Below are positions 54,266 to 64,000 of a DNA stretch of 64,000 bases, piece by piece (positions within the stretch are counted from its first letter, which is position 1; each line of letters opens with the position of its first letter). Made by a program: the position numbers and the translations under genes. Under the pieces are notes generated by a model that was not told the DNA's origin, searched no databases, and saw only the letters and a program-made list of their open reading frames with translations. The DNA comes from Rutpela maculata. Its lineage: Eukaryota > Arthropoda > Insecta > Coleoptera > Cerambycidae. The DNA is taken from NCBI GenBank assembly GCA_936432065.2, contig OW386293.2, forward strand, positions 25,370,234 to 25,434,233, in the 5' to 3' direction.

Positions 54266-56580
54266 TGAATGTAATGAGTTAGTCCTGAGGTCCTGGCCGT
54301 TCGCCAGCCCGACAAAGACGTGCCCAGCAGAAAGCAAGTAGTTTTATAGAAGATTTCCTAAGTCGATCAAGAGTTCGTACACCGAAATAATTATTAAGTC
54401 CATCGTCGCTATCAAACCACTGCGCAGAAAAGTTCTCCCACTCCACAACTGATAATATGTTCTAAAATCCGTCCGAGCCACAACACCAGAGAGTGAGTTC
54501 ACCGACCGTGACCATCCGAGACAGACATGGCGAGGAAAAGTGAGTAGTAAGAGGAGTAATAGCAGTAGATAACGATTTGGCTGATGCGAGGGATTTGTAT
54601 TAATCGTTTTTACCTTTTACAGCACTGATAATTTCCGCTTAGGTTTTTTGTCAAAAGGTGTGAATAGTTCTGTTTAATCCGAGAGGCGTGTTTTTTGGAG
54701 TGATAAGGTCTCCAGTGATTTGTGGCTTTCCACGTGATTTTCGCAAGAAATTTTTGTATAATCAATCACACACCGATCTACACTACCCTATTACGTGTCC
54801 TCAGTGTATTTTCCATTGTTCATTACCGTCCTAGGTTTCTCGAATTTTCGTTGTCGTCCCTAGCGACAACCCTTCAGATGAAGGGTTCCAGGAAAAGTTG
54901 ATAAAACTAGTATATATTATAGGGAGTTCCTAGATAGATAATTAGTTACCGTTTGGTTCAATTTTGGCTGCAGAACCCCATCATATCCTATTTTACTATC
55001 AGTCTATACTGGACGGCAAAAGTTAGGCCCACTTCTTGCAAGACGTGACGTCATCGACTCGTTGCCATTTTGTCGAAACCACCATCGAAACCATCACCAA
55101 TAAAGCAACCACCACCGAAGCTTACATCACGGAACAGGACCATTGATAAGGCCAGATAATACATTTTACTATTTTATTTTACATGCCATATTTAATATAT
55201 TTATTTAATATATTACATATGCTACTTAATAATATTCATACAAATAATAATATTCCATCTGTACGCCGAAACATAGTACTATGCAGACGCACTCTTAATT
55301 TTGCTTATATTGACAATAACAAAATATATTAAATATTATTCCATATTACCTGGACACCAAATCAGTGTGCCTTTCTAATGTATGAGCCCTTCAGGCTATA
55401 TGTATTTATTATTTATTTAAATATATATATTTTCACTTATCTATGGTGTACAATTAATTATTGCAGCAGTATTCTATTTTTTATTTAATTCAGTTAACAC
55501 CGATATAAAACAGTTTTGCTTTCCGTGACTTAGGTAAAACAACACTCTGTATATGTTCTTTCACAAGTTACATGGCGCCCTCCTTCCATTCTTGGAAAAT
55601 CACCAATCACTCTCTTACCCACGACTGCTCTACACGACGAAAAGCTGCCGTCATCAAGTGAGGGAAAAATTCACTACCCTTATATTTATTAGGCAGCTTT
55701 AGGTAATAACTAGTATAAAGGGGACCCTGCACTGTTTCAACATCAGGAATCGGAACGTCGCTGTATTAATCATACCTTATTTCAAGCCAGGAGCTCGTGA
55801 CTAATCACTTTTTACCGTTTTCAGAATGATTGTCTCTCCGACGATAGGTGGCAATTTCTTGCATTCTCAGTGTATGCGGCGTAGCTATTTTAACTGGATG
55901 CACTGAAGTATAGAGTGGTGGTCTACCCCAGCGTTTGCGGGGCTTCTGGCGTAGGTAGCTATTTAAACTAAAGGAACCGAAACATGCGCTGTATTAATCG
56001 CACCTTGTTTCAGGCCAGGAAGTGCAGAAAGTATTTGACTAACCATAACTTCTTTCAACTTTAAGAGTACTGCGTATTAGCCAAGTTTGACGCCTAGAGC
56101 TAGTGTTATGTCGTGTAAATATTTGTTGTCTGCTTTCTCCCTTCCTGGTTATCCAAGCACTGTCTGTAACATAATTGACTCCACCGCTTGCTCCGCAAAT
56201 CAACCATTCCGCTCCATTCATCGTATATTCGTATCACCCAACCGTAGATGACGTCATAACACCGTTTTGCTTTCGCCTACCGAAGTCTAACCCTAGCCTG
56301 AGGTTCTAGTCTTTATTTTTAGTAATAAGGACTATATTAATTGTATAACATTTGGAACCTGTAGAGTTTAATGTAAATAAAGAACACTAGATTCCGAACT
56401 GTGTGTTTTACTGCTCTGTGTGTATGTGTGTGTGAAGAGATCTAATTCTCCCTTTTTGATCCACTATAATTTCTGTTTCTCCACTGTATTTACTCAAGCC
56501 CTACTCACTGGCTTTGTGGGTAGTGGCGTTCCACTTAAAAAGAGAACTGGCGCCCGGGCAACCGTTCTGTAAATACTGCT
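54266..56580. other. Possible decayed LTR-retrotransposon sequence
   Basis: Suggestive but incomplete signals: 'ACTGGCGCCCGGGCAACC' near 56544 (primer-binding-site-like), 'AATAAAGAACACTAG' near 56377 upstream of a T/G-rich stretch as in an R-U5 region, 'CATGGCGCCCTCC' near 55573, and an ~50 bp direct repeat ('GCTGTATTAATC...', 55760 and 55990). No LTR pair, gag or pol reading frame was found. Confidence 0.25.
54850..54887. other. Two overlapping hairpins
   Basis: GTTGTCG/CGACAAC (54850-54870) shares bases with AACCCTTC-AGAT-GAAGGGTT (54868-54887), so only one can form at a time. No gene context explains it. Confidence 0.5.
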
Positions 56581-57355
56581 GTTGCTGGGATGTTGAAGGG
56601 TCACTTCCCAGTCTCACTGAGAAGTGCGTCACAGCGTGGGAGCATATTATTTGGAATGTATTCCAGGAAGAAAACCCGATACACTTAAAAGTCTACGGGG
56701 TGGTTGTTCAATAGCATAAATAATGAATAAATAAAAGGTGCCAAATAGAGAGAAGTTTTGTGCATATTAAAAGAACAAGAAAATTCCAAAATTGGTTTAA
56801 TTTTCTTTTTTTTTTTTTTTCTATTTTGATTGCCCATATTGAAATACCAAACGAACAATTTTGAAGCCCGAGGTTACTTCTTCGGACGATGAGCGGTATC
56901 CAACGGTTGGTGATCTTGTTATAGAACTTCGATAAAATATGATAAAATAAAAATTTTTCCAAACTATCATAAAATCGGAATTAGAATAATCCAGTCAACA
57001 AAGTCTGCAAAATGTAAAATGAAATAAGTATCATATAATGAGGAGGCAGGTGTGGAAACGGATTGAAATCCCGTTATATACCTTTAATGCGTTTGAAAGT
57101 TATATGACGTTTTGTATTCAAATTTTAGCATAGAACACTTGTTTTCTAAGTTCAGTAGTCGGAATGGAAAGGTCAATTTATTTAATTTTCGAAATTAATA
57201 GCCATATTGAAACCGGGAGTCATTTTGATTTGGCGCTACTTGGAAAAATAGTCTTTGAAATGACAGGAATTAGTAGTAAAATTACAAAATTGTTTCACTA
57301 ATAATTATTTCTTTCTGTGTCGTCGCTGTACTATTAGCGCAGGAATTTTAGTCAA
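56581..57355. other. No gene recognised
   Basis: A 19 base T run near 56803. No other structure seen. Confidence 0.4.
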
Positions 57356-60062
57356 AATATCGCTTTTACCCGGAATTAATTATTGTAAAGCTGAAAATTT
57401 CCAGGATTGTAGTTTTGGTCCAGGACAGCACGTAGCAAAAAGTCCCCTACTCTCCCCCGTCGGCTTTCCTGTTTTTTCGGAGCGACAAGGGCCTAAGTTG
57501 AAAAAATTGCAGAGCTGGCTATAAAGTGCAACAGAAAGGTTAATACTGGTCCGATTTGGGTCGAAATGATCATAAAAGATTAGGAGAAGCATATCCGTTC
57601 ATATTTCAGATGTTCCATGCATATTTTTGTTCATAATTTTCCGTTCTAGTTCTGTCAACATTTCAAAAATTTTAAAAAATTTAAAAAAAAATTAAAAAAT
57701 TCCGAAATTGAGCCATTGCGAATAAATGGAGACTCGGAGTTTAAAATGTACCCCAATAAACATTTCTCTTCATACTTTGGGCTTTCCATTGGTATGTCTA
57801 CCTTTTCTGTAGCGTCAGCCGTTACGGAGTTACGCCATTCTGAGAGTCGCAGCGGCGACACTCGGACATTTAAGTGAGTTCATTGTTGCGTCTATCACTC
57901 TACTCTAAACAATCAAGAAGGCGCAAGACGAGCTAGTTCATTAACTTTGACATTTCTTTATCTTATTCCTAGGGTGAAAATCGAGTAATAGAGGGGTTGA
58001 AAAGGGTGAAAAATGAAAATTTTACATAATACGTAATTTTCATTCCAAAAGTATATTTCTAGGGGTTTTTGAGGTTGCTGATTTCAAATTTCAGCATGCC
58101 AAAAGCCTAAAATTTATTCTTAGGTTAAAAATAGAGTAAATTAGTGGTTGAAAGGGGTGTAGAAATAAAAAGTCGAAAAAACACGTAATTTAGATTCCTA
58201 AATTATATATTTAGGAGTTTTGAACTTGTTGAGTTCAAGTTCGAATCCGATCTCAGAAAAGCCCATGTACCCTCAAAATTTTGAGCCTTTAGCGAATAAA
58301 CATAAAATGGGGTAAATCATCCCTGATTTGTGGTAACAATAAGTACATGTAAAAAGTAGTTAACAAGCGCAAAATATTGTAAATATAGTTTTTTTGTATA
58401 TCGCAATAGATTTACTACTCTGAGGTGCAACTCCAAAAATAGAAGGAAGCCACTCTAAAACGAGGCAAAACTAACCCACATTTCAGGGTTTATAAATTGA
58501 TGTGAATGAATGGTAAAGAATATCAAAACAATGGAGAGGGTTATGTTTTATATTTAGCAGTCATCTCCCAAAATAATGGCGGAACAACTACTCTTAGATT
58601 AGGCTAAAAAATATCACTGTTCTTGCAAAGAATATACACCATCATACCATCATAGAGTATATAAATGCTAAAAAATGACAAAAAATGAAGATTTGAAAGT
58701 TTGGAATTATGTAGAATTAGAGTGACTTAAAGTTCACTCCTTTTATCAAAGTACATATGAGTGTAAAAACTACCTTTATATAAAAATAAAATACATGATT
58801 ACCATTAAAGTATGGAAAATGTGGAAGTTTTTGTTTTATAAATTTTTGAAAACTAAAGTGACTTTAACGCCTCTCATGAACTTTATTTTTATATTAGGGT
58901 GGTTTTCCTCTATCTAGGGATTGCTTAACCACCTCAGAGTAGAAAATACTTTGCGATATACCAGAAATCTATATTTAAATACAATGCGTTTGCGTTTGTT
59001 AACTACTTTTTGCATGTATTTATTGTTACCACAGATCAGGGATGATTTACCCTATTTTAGGGTTGTTTATTCGCTAGAGGCTTAAAATTTTGAGGGCACA
59101 CGGGCTTTTCTGAGATCGGATTCGAACTTGAACTCAACAAGTTCAAAACCCCAAAAAATATAATTTCAGAATCTAAATTACGTATTTTTTCAACTTTTTA
59201 TTTGTACACCTCTTTCAACCACCAATTTATTCTATTTTCAACCTAAGAATAAATTCTAGGCTTTTGGCATGCTGAAATTTGAAATCAGAAACCTCAAAAA
59301 CCCTAGGATTGTACATTAGGAGTACTTTTTGCATGTACTTATTGTCACCATATTATACGAGGGGCGATTTTACCCTACTCCAAGGGTGTTTTTTCGCTCT
59401 AGCTCAAAATTTTGAGGGTGTCTGGGCTTTTCTGAGGTCGGATTCGAATTCAGCGTCGAAAAATACATTGGACTACTCGAATCGAGTTCCAGGATCAGGA
59501 CTTTTTTGCTTTCTTCTTCTGACCCAAATTTTAAAGCCTCCACCTTTAAAAAAAAAATTCTGCATCAAAACTGAATTTAGCTTATTCAAATACTTAACTC
59601 TACCAAGTTTCGTACATTTTTATCGAAAATTGTAGGTTACCGATTTTTTACGCCTGTTTTGAGAAAAATCACCACTGTGGGCCGTCGCACTGCGACACTC
59701 AGAGTGGCGTAACTTCGTAACGGATGACGCTACAGAGAAGGTAGGCATACCAATGGAAAGCCCAAAGTATGAAGAGAAATGTTTATTAGGGTACGGTTTC
59801 CCCTCCGAGTCTTCAATTATCGGCAATGGCGCAATTTCGGAATTTTTTAAAATTTTTTTAAAAATTTTTAAATTTTTGAAATGTTGACAGAACTAGAACG
59901 GAAAATTATGAACAAAAATATGCATGGAACATCTGAAATACGAACGGATATGCTTCTCCGAAGGGTAGGGGACTTTTTGCTACGTGTTTTCCTGGACCAA
60001 AACTACAATTCTGGAAATTTTCAGCTTTACAATAATTAATTCCGGGTCAAAACCTAAAATTC
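57356..60062. mobile_element. 2.7 kb palindromic repeat of nested arms, copy 1
   Basis: Outer arms 57360-57870 and 59680-60062 are inverted copies ('CCGGAATTAATTATTGTAAA', 'TTTTTGTTCATAATTTTCCG', 'CATACTTTGGGCTTTCCATT'). Inner arms 57960-58590 and 58700-59290 are inverted as well and hold ~125 bp monomers ('GGTTGCTGATTTCAAATTTC', 'TATTCTTAGG', 'GAGTAAA'). No transposase. Short ORFs mirror one another between the arms and are not genes. Confidence 0.65.
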
Positions 60063-60923
60063 CTGGGCTATATCTCAAAGATTGACCATTTCACAAGCAC
60101 ATCCAGTACATGAATTTGATCAAATCAAAATCAAATAGCCGCAAGTATTATTATTAATTTTTTAGAGCATTGTATTTGATTTGATAACACACTTTCCAGT
60201 TTTGTAAATTTTGTTAGTATACTTCTACTGAACGTGCAAACTGCTGACCCACCAAACACATTCTTATATATTTTTAGGCCAGAAATTCGATTTATGTATT
60301 ATTGTACGCGCCACCAAGGTTAATTTTAGTCATACTTAAAAAATAGAAATTAGTCGTGTCTGAGTAGTTTTGAAACTTTTAAACTATAGCTTTAATAAAT
60401 AAATTGAAATATTCAAAGACATAAAGTAAAATATGAACTAATACAAGATATTGTAAGAGGTGTATATACGAGTATCTATAAAAATACAACGTGTTGGATC
60501 ACCGAACTAAAATGACACCTGTTTTGCAAATACTGAAATCAAGAATTCCTATTTTTAACTGGTACTGTGATTATTTCCAGCGATTTAGAGCATTGTAGAC
60601 TAAACGACTTTTCGAGACATCGCATCGCCACTCTCAAAGTTAATCAAAAGTTAAAGGAAAGAATACTCGTAAGGCACAAAATATACAATTTCTTGATGTT
60701 ACTGCTTACTATTTCTATAACTGTTCTTTAATTTTAAATTGCTGCGTTTGAATCCTCTTTCATATTTCTCTTGACTGTAAATATTAATCAATCTTTTCTC
60801 CGTATTCATATCATAATAATTAATTCTGTTTAATGTCATCGATATTATTTATTTCTGTTCATGTTTTATTTAATGTCCTCATTTTTAATTCATTAACTTC
60901 TAGGTCTAATGAAAAACATCTAT
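60063..60923. other. No gene recognised
   Basis: A+T-rich. 'GGATCACCGAACTAAAATGA' near 60497 weakly resembles 'GGACCACCGAAAACGAAACA' near 8611. Confidence 0.35.
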
Positions 60924-61275
60924 GGGGCGAGCGTAGATGCGTCTTGACTGTACTGTATTAGTGATACTCCAGTGAAGCAACGTGCAGCGCGGTTAATACT
61001 TAGATGGGTGAAATCCATCTTGGGAAACACAGCGATCTCGTCCCACCTTCTAGCGGCTTGTATATCAGCGTATACGCGGAAGCTATGTAATTTCAAGACG
61101 AGGATTACGTAGTGGATATGCCATCCTTCGGAGGGGATGTAAAGCAGGCGGCCTCTTGTCTATTAAATGTTAGGCAAGTAAAAGATCCCTATTCTTCTCA
61201 AGGGAAGAGGTTCGGCAAAATTTCCAGGCTGGGGGTGGCTCGTCTCCTGGCGTCGATGATAGGCCCTGGTGGCAG
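60924..61275 (+). mobile_element. SINE-like repeat with 5S rRNA-related core, copy 2
   Basis: Matches copy 1 (10043-10405) through 'GATGGGTGAAATCCATCT', 'CTCGTCCCACCTTCTAGCGG', 'CATCCTTCGGAGGGGATGTA' and 'GGGAAGAGGTTCGGCAAAAT'. The core 'GCAGCGCGGTTAATACTTAG' then 'ATGGGTG' is closer to 5S rRNA ('GCGCGGTTAGTACTTAGATG') than copy 1. Its 3' end runs directly into a LINE RT fragment. An 8 bp insertion (GCGTATAC) distinguishes it from copy 1 near 61070. Confidence 0.6.
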
Positions 61276-61605
61276 AAATATTCTCAAAATTGTTCAAGCT
61301 GGAGCTAGAAGATCTATTCCAGCTAGATTAGGAAAAGAAAGAAGTCAACATTGATGGAAAGTACTTGAGTCATCTGAGTTTCACCGACGATGTCATCTCT
61401 ATGAGCAGCGACCCAAAGGAATTTGGCAACATGCTACGGGAGCTCAAGAAAGCGTCGAAGAAGTGGGTCTGGAACCTCCGAAGAACCAAGAGCATGAGCT
61501 CAGACAATATTCAAGTCACCTTTGACATTTGCATTTGGCAGTTGTCGAAGAATACGTGTACCTCAAGTTGGGGAGAGAAAATCAGTGCCTTAAAATCATA
61601 GTTAC
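61276..61605 (+). pseudogene. LINE reverse transcriptase fragment fused to the SINE-like repeat
   Basis: Frames encode 'VNIDGKYLSHLSFTDDVISM', where FTDD stands for the F-A-D-D catalytic block, then 'LRELKKASKKWVWNLRRTKS'. After a shift comes 'VVEEYVYLKLGREN' (family form 'VEEYVYLGQ.I'). It covers only the palm-to-thumb part of the RT. Two frameshifts are visible. Confidence 0.65.
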
Positions 61606-61855
61606 AAGTCATTTTTTTCTTTTTTTAAAACATCTATGTAAGCTCCCTTAACAACAAAATTAAATAACCAGAATAATATGATATTCAGGTCACCTTTGAC
61701 ATCTGCATCTTGTCTGTGGTCGATGAATACATGTACCTCAAATTGGGGAGAGAAAATCAGTGTCTTAAAATCATAGTTATGTGATTTTTTTTCTTTTTTA
61801 AAACGTAAATGGAAGCTCCATTAATAACAAAATAAAATAACCAGAATAATATGAT
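61507..61855 (+). repeat. 174 bp tandem duplication of the RT fragment end
   Basis: 'ATATTCA(A/G)GTCACCTTTGAC' starts at 61507 and again at 61681, and each unit ends in 'ACCAGAATAATATGAT'. Units differ at about 10 percent of positions. Confidence 0.8.
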
Positions 61856-62290
61856 TGTTGACAAAAGTACCACGCCTCATTAAATGTACAGGAAACGTTT
61901 TTCGCCAAGTTAAAATTCTATTGCATCTCAGAAGTATTGTATCATTATAGAAATGTCACCATTTTTAGTCTCCTGAACAAGGAATTATGCATATTCCCGT
62001 CAAAATAATTTTTACACGTGTAAAAAACGAAGAAAATTTCGATTTTACCCGAAATTAAAGTTACCGATATCTTGGGGAGTTCAAATTTTGGACCTACTTC
62101 GAAAGCGTAGAGGCAACTCGGTTTCCGAATAATTAACGAGTACACTTGCAAGACTTCACAACTGATGAGCGCTTTCGACTAAAGCAGCAATTACTTGTAC
62201 CATGGTAATAACCGTTTGTATCCGAGAAGAGATCTACGTATTTACAAATAACAAGCACTCGCCCAATATCCGAGTAAATTACGATCCATA
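61856..62290. other. No gene recognised
   Basis: No repeat border or coding similarity. Confidence 0.4.
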
Positions 62291-64000
62291 TCTTCTTTTG
62301 AAAAAAAAAAAAAAATCGGTGCCACGCCCGCCCCCGCACAGTGGCGCTTTATTGAAAATAGGCGTCAAACATCGGTAACCTAGCCAAGTTTCGATAAAGA
62401 TTTACGAAACTTGGTAGAGTTAAGTATTTGGATATGCTAAATTCAGTTTTGCTGCAGAATTATTTTTTTTCAATATGGCGGCTTCAGAATTTGGGTCAGA
62501 AGAATAAAAAAGATGAAAAATTCAAGAAAAAGACCCAGCCACAAATAAAAGCCCTGATCCTGGAACTTAACCCGAGTAATCCAATGTATTTTTCGACGCT
62601 GAATTCAAATTCGACCTCAGAAAAGTCCAAACACACTCAAAATTTTGAGCTGAAGCGAAAAACACCCTTAAAATGGGGTAAAATCGCCCCTCATATATGG
62701 TGACAATAAGTACATGCAAACAGTACTCCTAATGTACAATCCTAAGATTTTTGAAGTTGCTGATTTCAAATTTCATTCTTAAGGTGAAAATCGAGTAAAA
62801 TAGGAGTTAAAAGGAGTGTAAAAATGAAAATTTGGCAAAATATGTAATTTTCATTCTAAACTTAAGTATATTTCTAGGGGCTTTTGAGGTTGATGATTTC
62901 AAATTTCATTCTTAGGGTGAAAATCGAGTAAAATAGGTAATTTTCATTCTAAACTTATACAGTGTAGTGGCGGGCTGGGCATAGGGAGTAAGAATTGCAA
63001 CATCGCATATGCCAGCTGCCGAAATGAAATAACTGAGAACGGGGATGCTTTAGTGGTCTAGCGCCGACTCTTTAATCTATGCCGCCGACGGGCCAGTTTG
63101 CTGTTACCTGGGTTGTCATATCTCTCGCGCTACGTGGAAGTACATGCCCAGTCCGCAATTACACGCACTGTATTTCTGGGTTGATGATTTCAAATTTCAA
63201 CATGCCCGAAGCCAAAAATTTATTCTTAGGGTGAAAACCGAGTAAAATAGAGATTGAAAGGGTTGAAAGATGAAAATTTGATAAAATACGTAAGTATATT
63301 TCTAAGGGTTTTCGAAGTTACTTATGTCAAATTTCAGTATGCCAAAAGCCTCGAATTTATTCTTAGGTTGTAAATAGAGTAAATTAGTGGTTGAAAGGGA
63401 TGCAGAAATAAAAAGTTGCAAAAATACCTAACGTAGATTCTGAAATTATATTTTTTAGAGGTTTTAAACTTGTTGAGTTCAAGTTCGAATCCGATCTCAG
63501 AAAAGCCCATATGCCATCAAAATTTTGAGCCTTTAGCGAATAAACAACCCTAAAATAGGGTAAATCATCCCTGATTTGTGGCAGCAATAAATACATGCAA
63601 AAAGTACTTAACAAGCTCAAACGCAAAAGTATTGTATTTAAATATAGATTTTTGGTATATAGCAAAGGATTTTCTACTCTGAGGTGGTTAAGCAACCCCT
63701 AGACAGAGGAAAACCACCATAATATAAAAATAAAATTCATGGGAGGGCTTAAAGTCACTTTAGTTTCTATTCAAAAATGTGTAAATGAAAAACTTCCACA
63801 TTTTCCGTATTTTAATGGTAATCATGTATTTTATTTTTATATAAGTATAGTTTAAGGTAGTTTAAGTCACTCTAATTCTACATAATTCCAAACTTCAAAA
63901 TCTTCGTTTTTTGTGTCATTTTTAGCATTTATATACTCCATGATGTTATGATGGTGCATATTCTTTGCAAGAACAAGGGTATTTTTTAGCCCAATCTAAG
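62291..64000. mobile_element. Palindromic repeat family of 57.4-60.1 kb, copy 2 (runs off the window)
   Basis: 62345-62760 is an inverted match of 59280-59650 ('GATTTACGAAACTTGGTAGA', 'TGACAATAAGTACATGCAAA'). 62760-63480 holds ~125 bp monomers, and 63480-64000 is an inverted match of 58590-59110. A MITE interrupts it at 62960-63170. Confidence 0.65.
62960..63170. mobile_element. 211 bp MITE with CAGTG ends, TA-flanked
   Basis: TIR blocks 'CAGTG...GGCGGGCTGGGCAT' and complement 'ATGCCCAGTCCGC...CACTG'. TA at 62958-62959 and 63171-63172. The host monomer 'TATTTCT(A)GGG' rejoins when it is removed. Unusually G+C-rich compared with its surroundings. Confidence 0.75.

Noticed and set aside
54528..54560. 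First exon of a gene (ATGGCGAGGAAAAG followed by GTGAGTA)
   Set aside because: A start codon next to a donor-like site is suggestive, but no downstream exon or promoter could be tied to it.
59279..59635. 118-codon plus-strand ORF and a similar minus-strand ORF at 63384-63695
   Set aside because: Both arise from the same palindromic repeat family read in opposite arms; no protein motif.

Overview
This is an A+T-rich eukaryotic window, most likely from an insect. It has spliced exons, no prokaryotic gene layout, and dense layers of arthropod-type transposons: DUF4817-type and classical mariners, hAT and piggyBac-like elements, Jockey-, R1- and other LINE remnants, and a Penelope-like element. 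Species cannot be named from the sequence.

Host gene. The only host coding sequence I can support is on the minus strand. Three exons (30203-30343, 17859-18041, 17654-17797) encode consecutive pieces of a protein made of repeated thioredoxin-like modules. All splice junctions seen are phase 1. A 12.2 kb intron separates the first two exons. The missing 5' and 3' exons must lie in the remaining sequence or beyond the window, so most of the window is probably intron of this gene.

Region by region. 2.0-7.0 kb: a minus-strand Jockey-like LINE split by a 2.8 kb foldback element (whose ORF is present in both arms) and by a 1.06 kb TA-flanked MITE. 8.8-17.4 kb: a nested 8.6 kb palindrome of ~137 bp monomers, broken by a piggyBac-like MITE, a 5S-rRNA-related SINE-like repeat, a TIR element holding a 368-codon ORF (PIN/FEN-like residues plus a CXC cysteine cluster), another MITE and a 1.9 kb foldback. 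19.0-20.3 kb: G-rich minisatellite, palindromic MITE, and a second copy of a 'CATTCCCG' element. 23.1-25.2 kb: a decayed DUF4817-type mariner. 27.0-28.7 kb: a LINE relic. 28.8-29.7 kb: a foldback. 30.7-36.2 kb: a LINE 3' end and a dispersed ~110 bp satellite interrupted by a nearly intact mariner sitting at the centre of a palindromic MITE. 39.6-40.4 kb: a repeat with a tRNA-like stretch. 43.1-45.3 kb: a hAT-type element with a perfect 8 bp target duplication, containing three other repeats. 46.0-47.7 kb: R1-like and other LINE relics. 48.5-50.0 kb: a Penelope-like element with RT, GIY-YIG and a hammerhead-like tail. 50.7-52.0 kb: a deleted mariner. 54.3-56.6 kb: weak LTR-like signals. 57.4-60.1 and 62.3-64.0 kb: two copies of one foldback family. 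60.9-61.9 kb: the second 5S-related repeat, fused to a LINE RT fragment.

The elements do not work together as a pathway. Their nesting gives a relative order of insertion. The most interesting candidate system is the PIN-like/CXC ORF in its TIR element.
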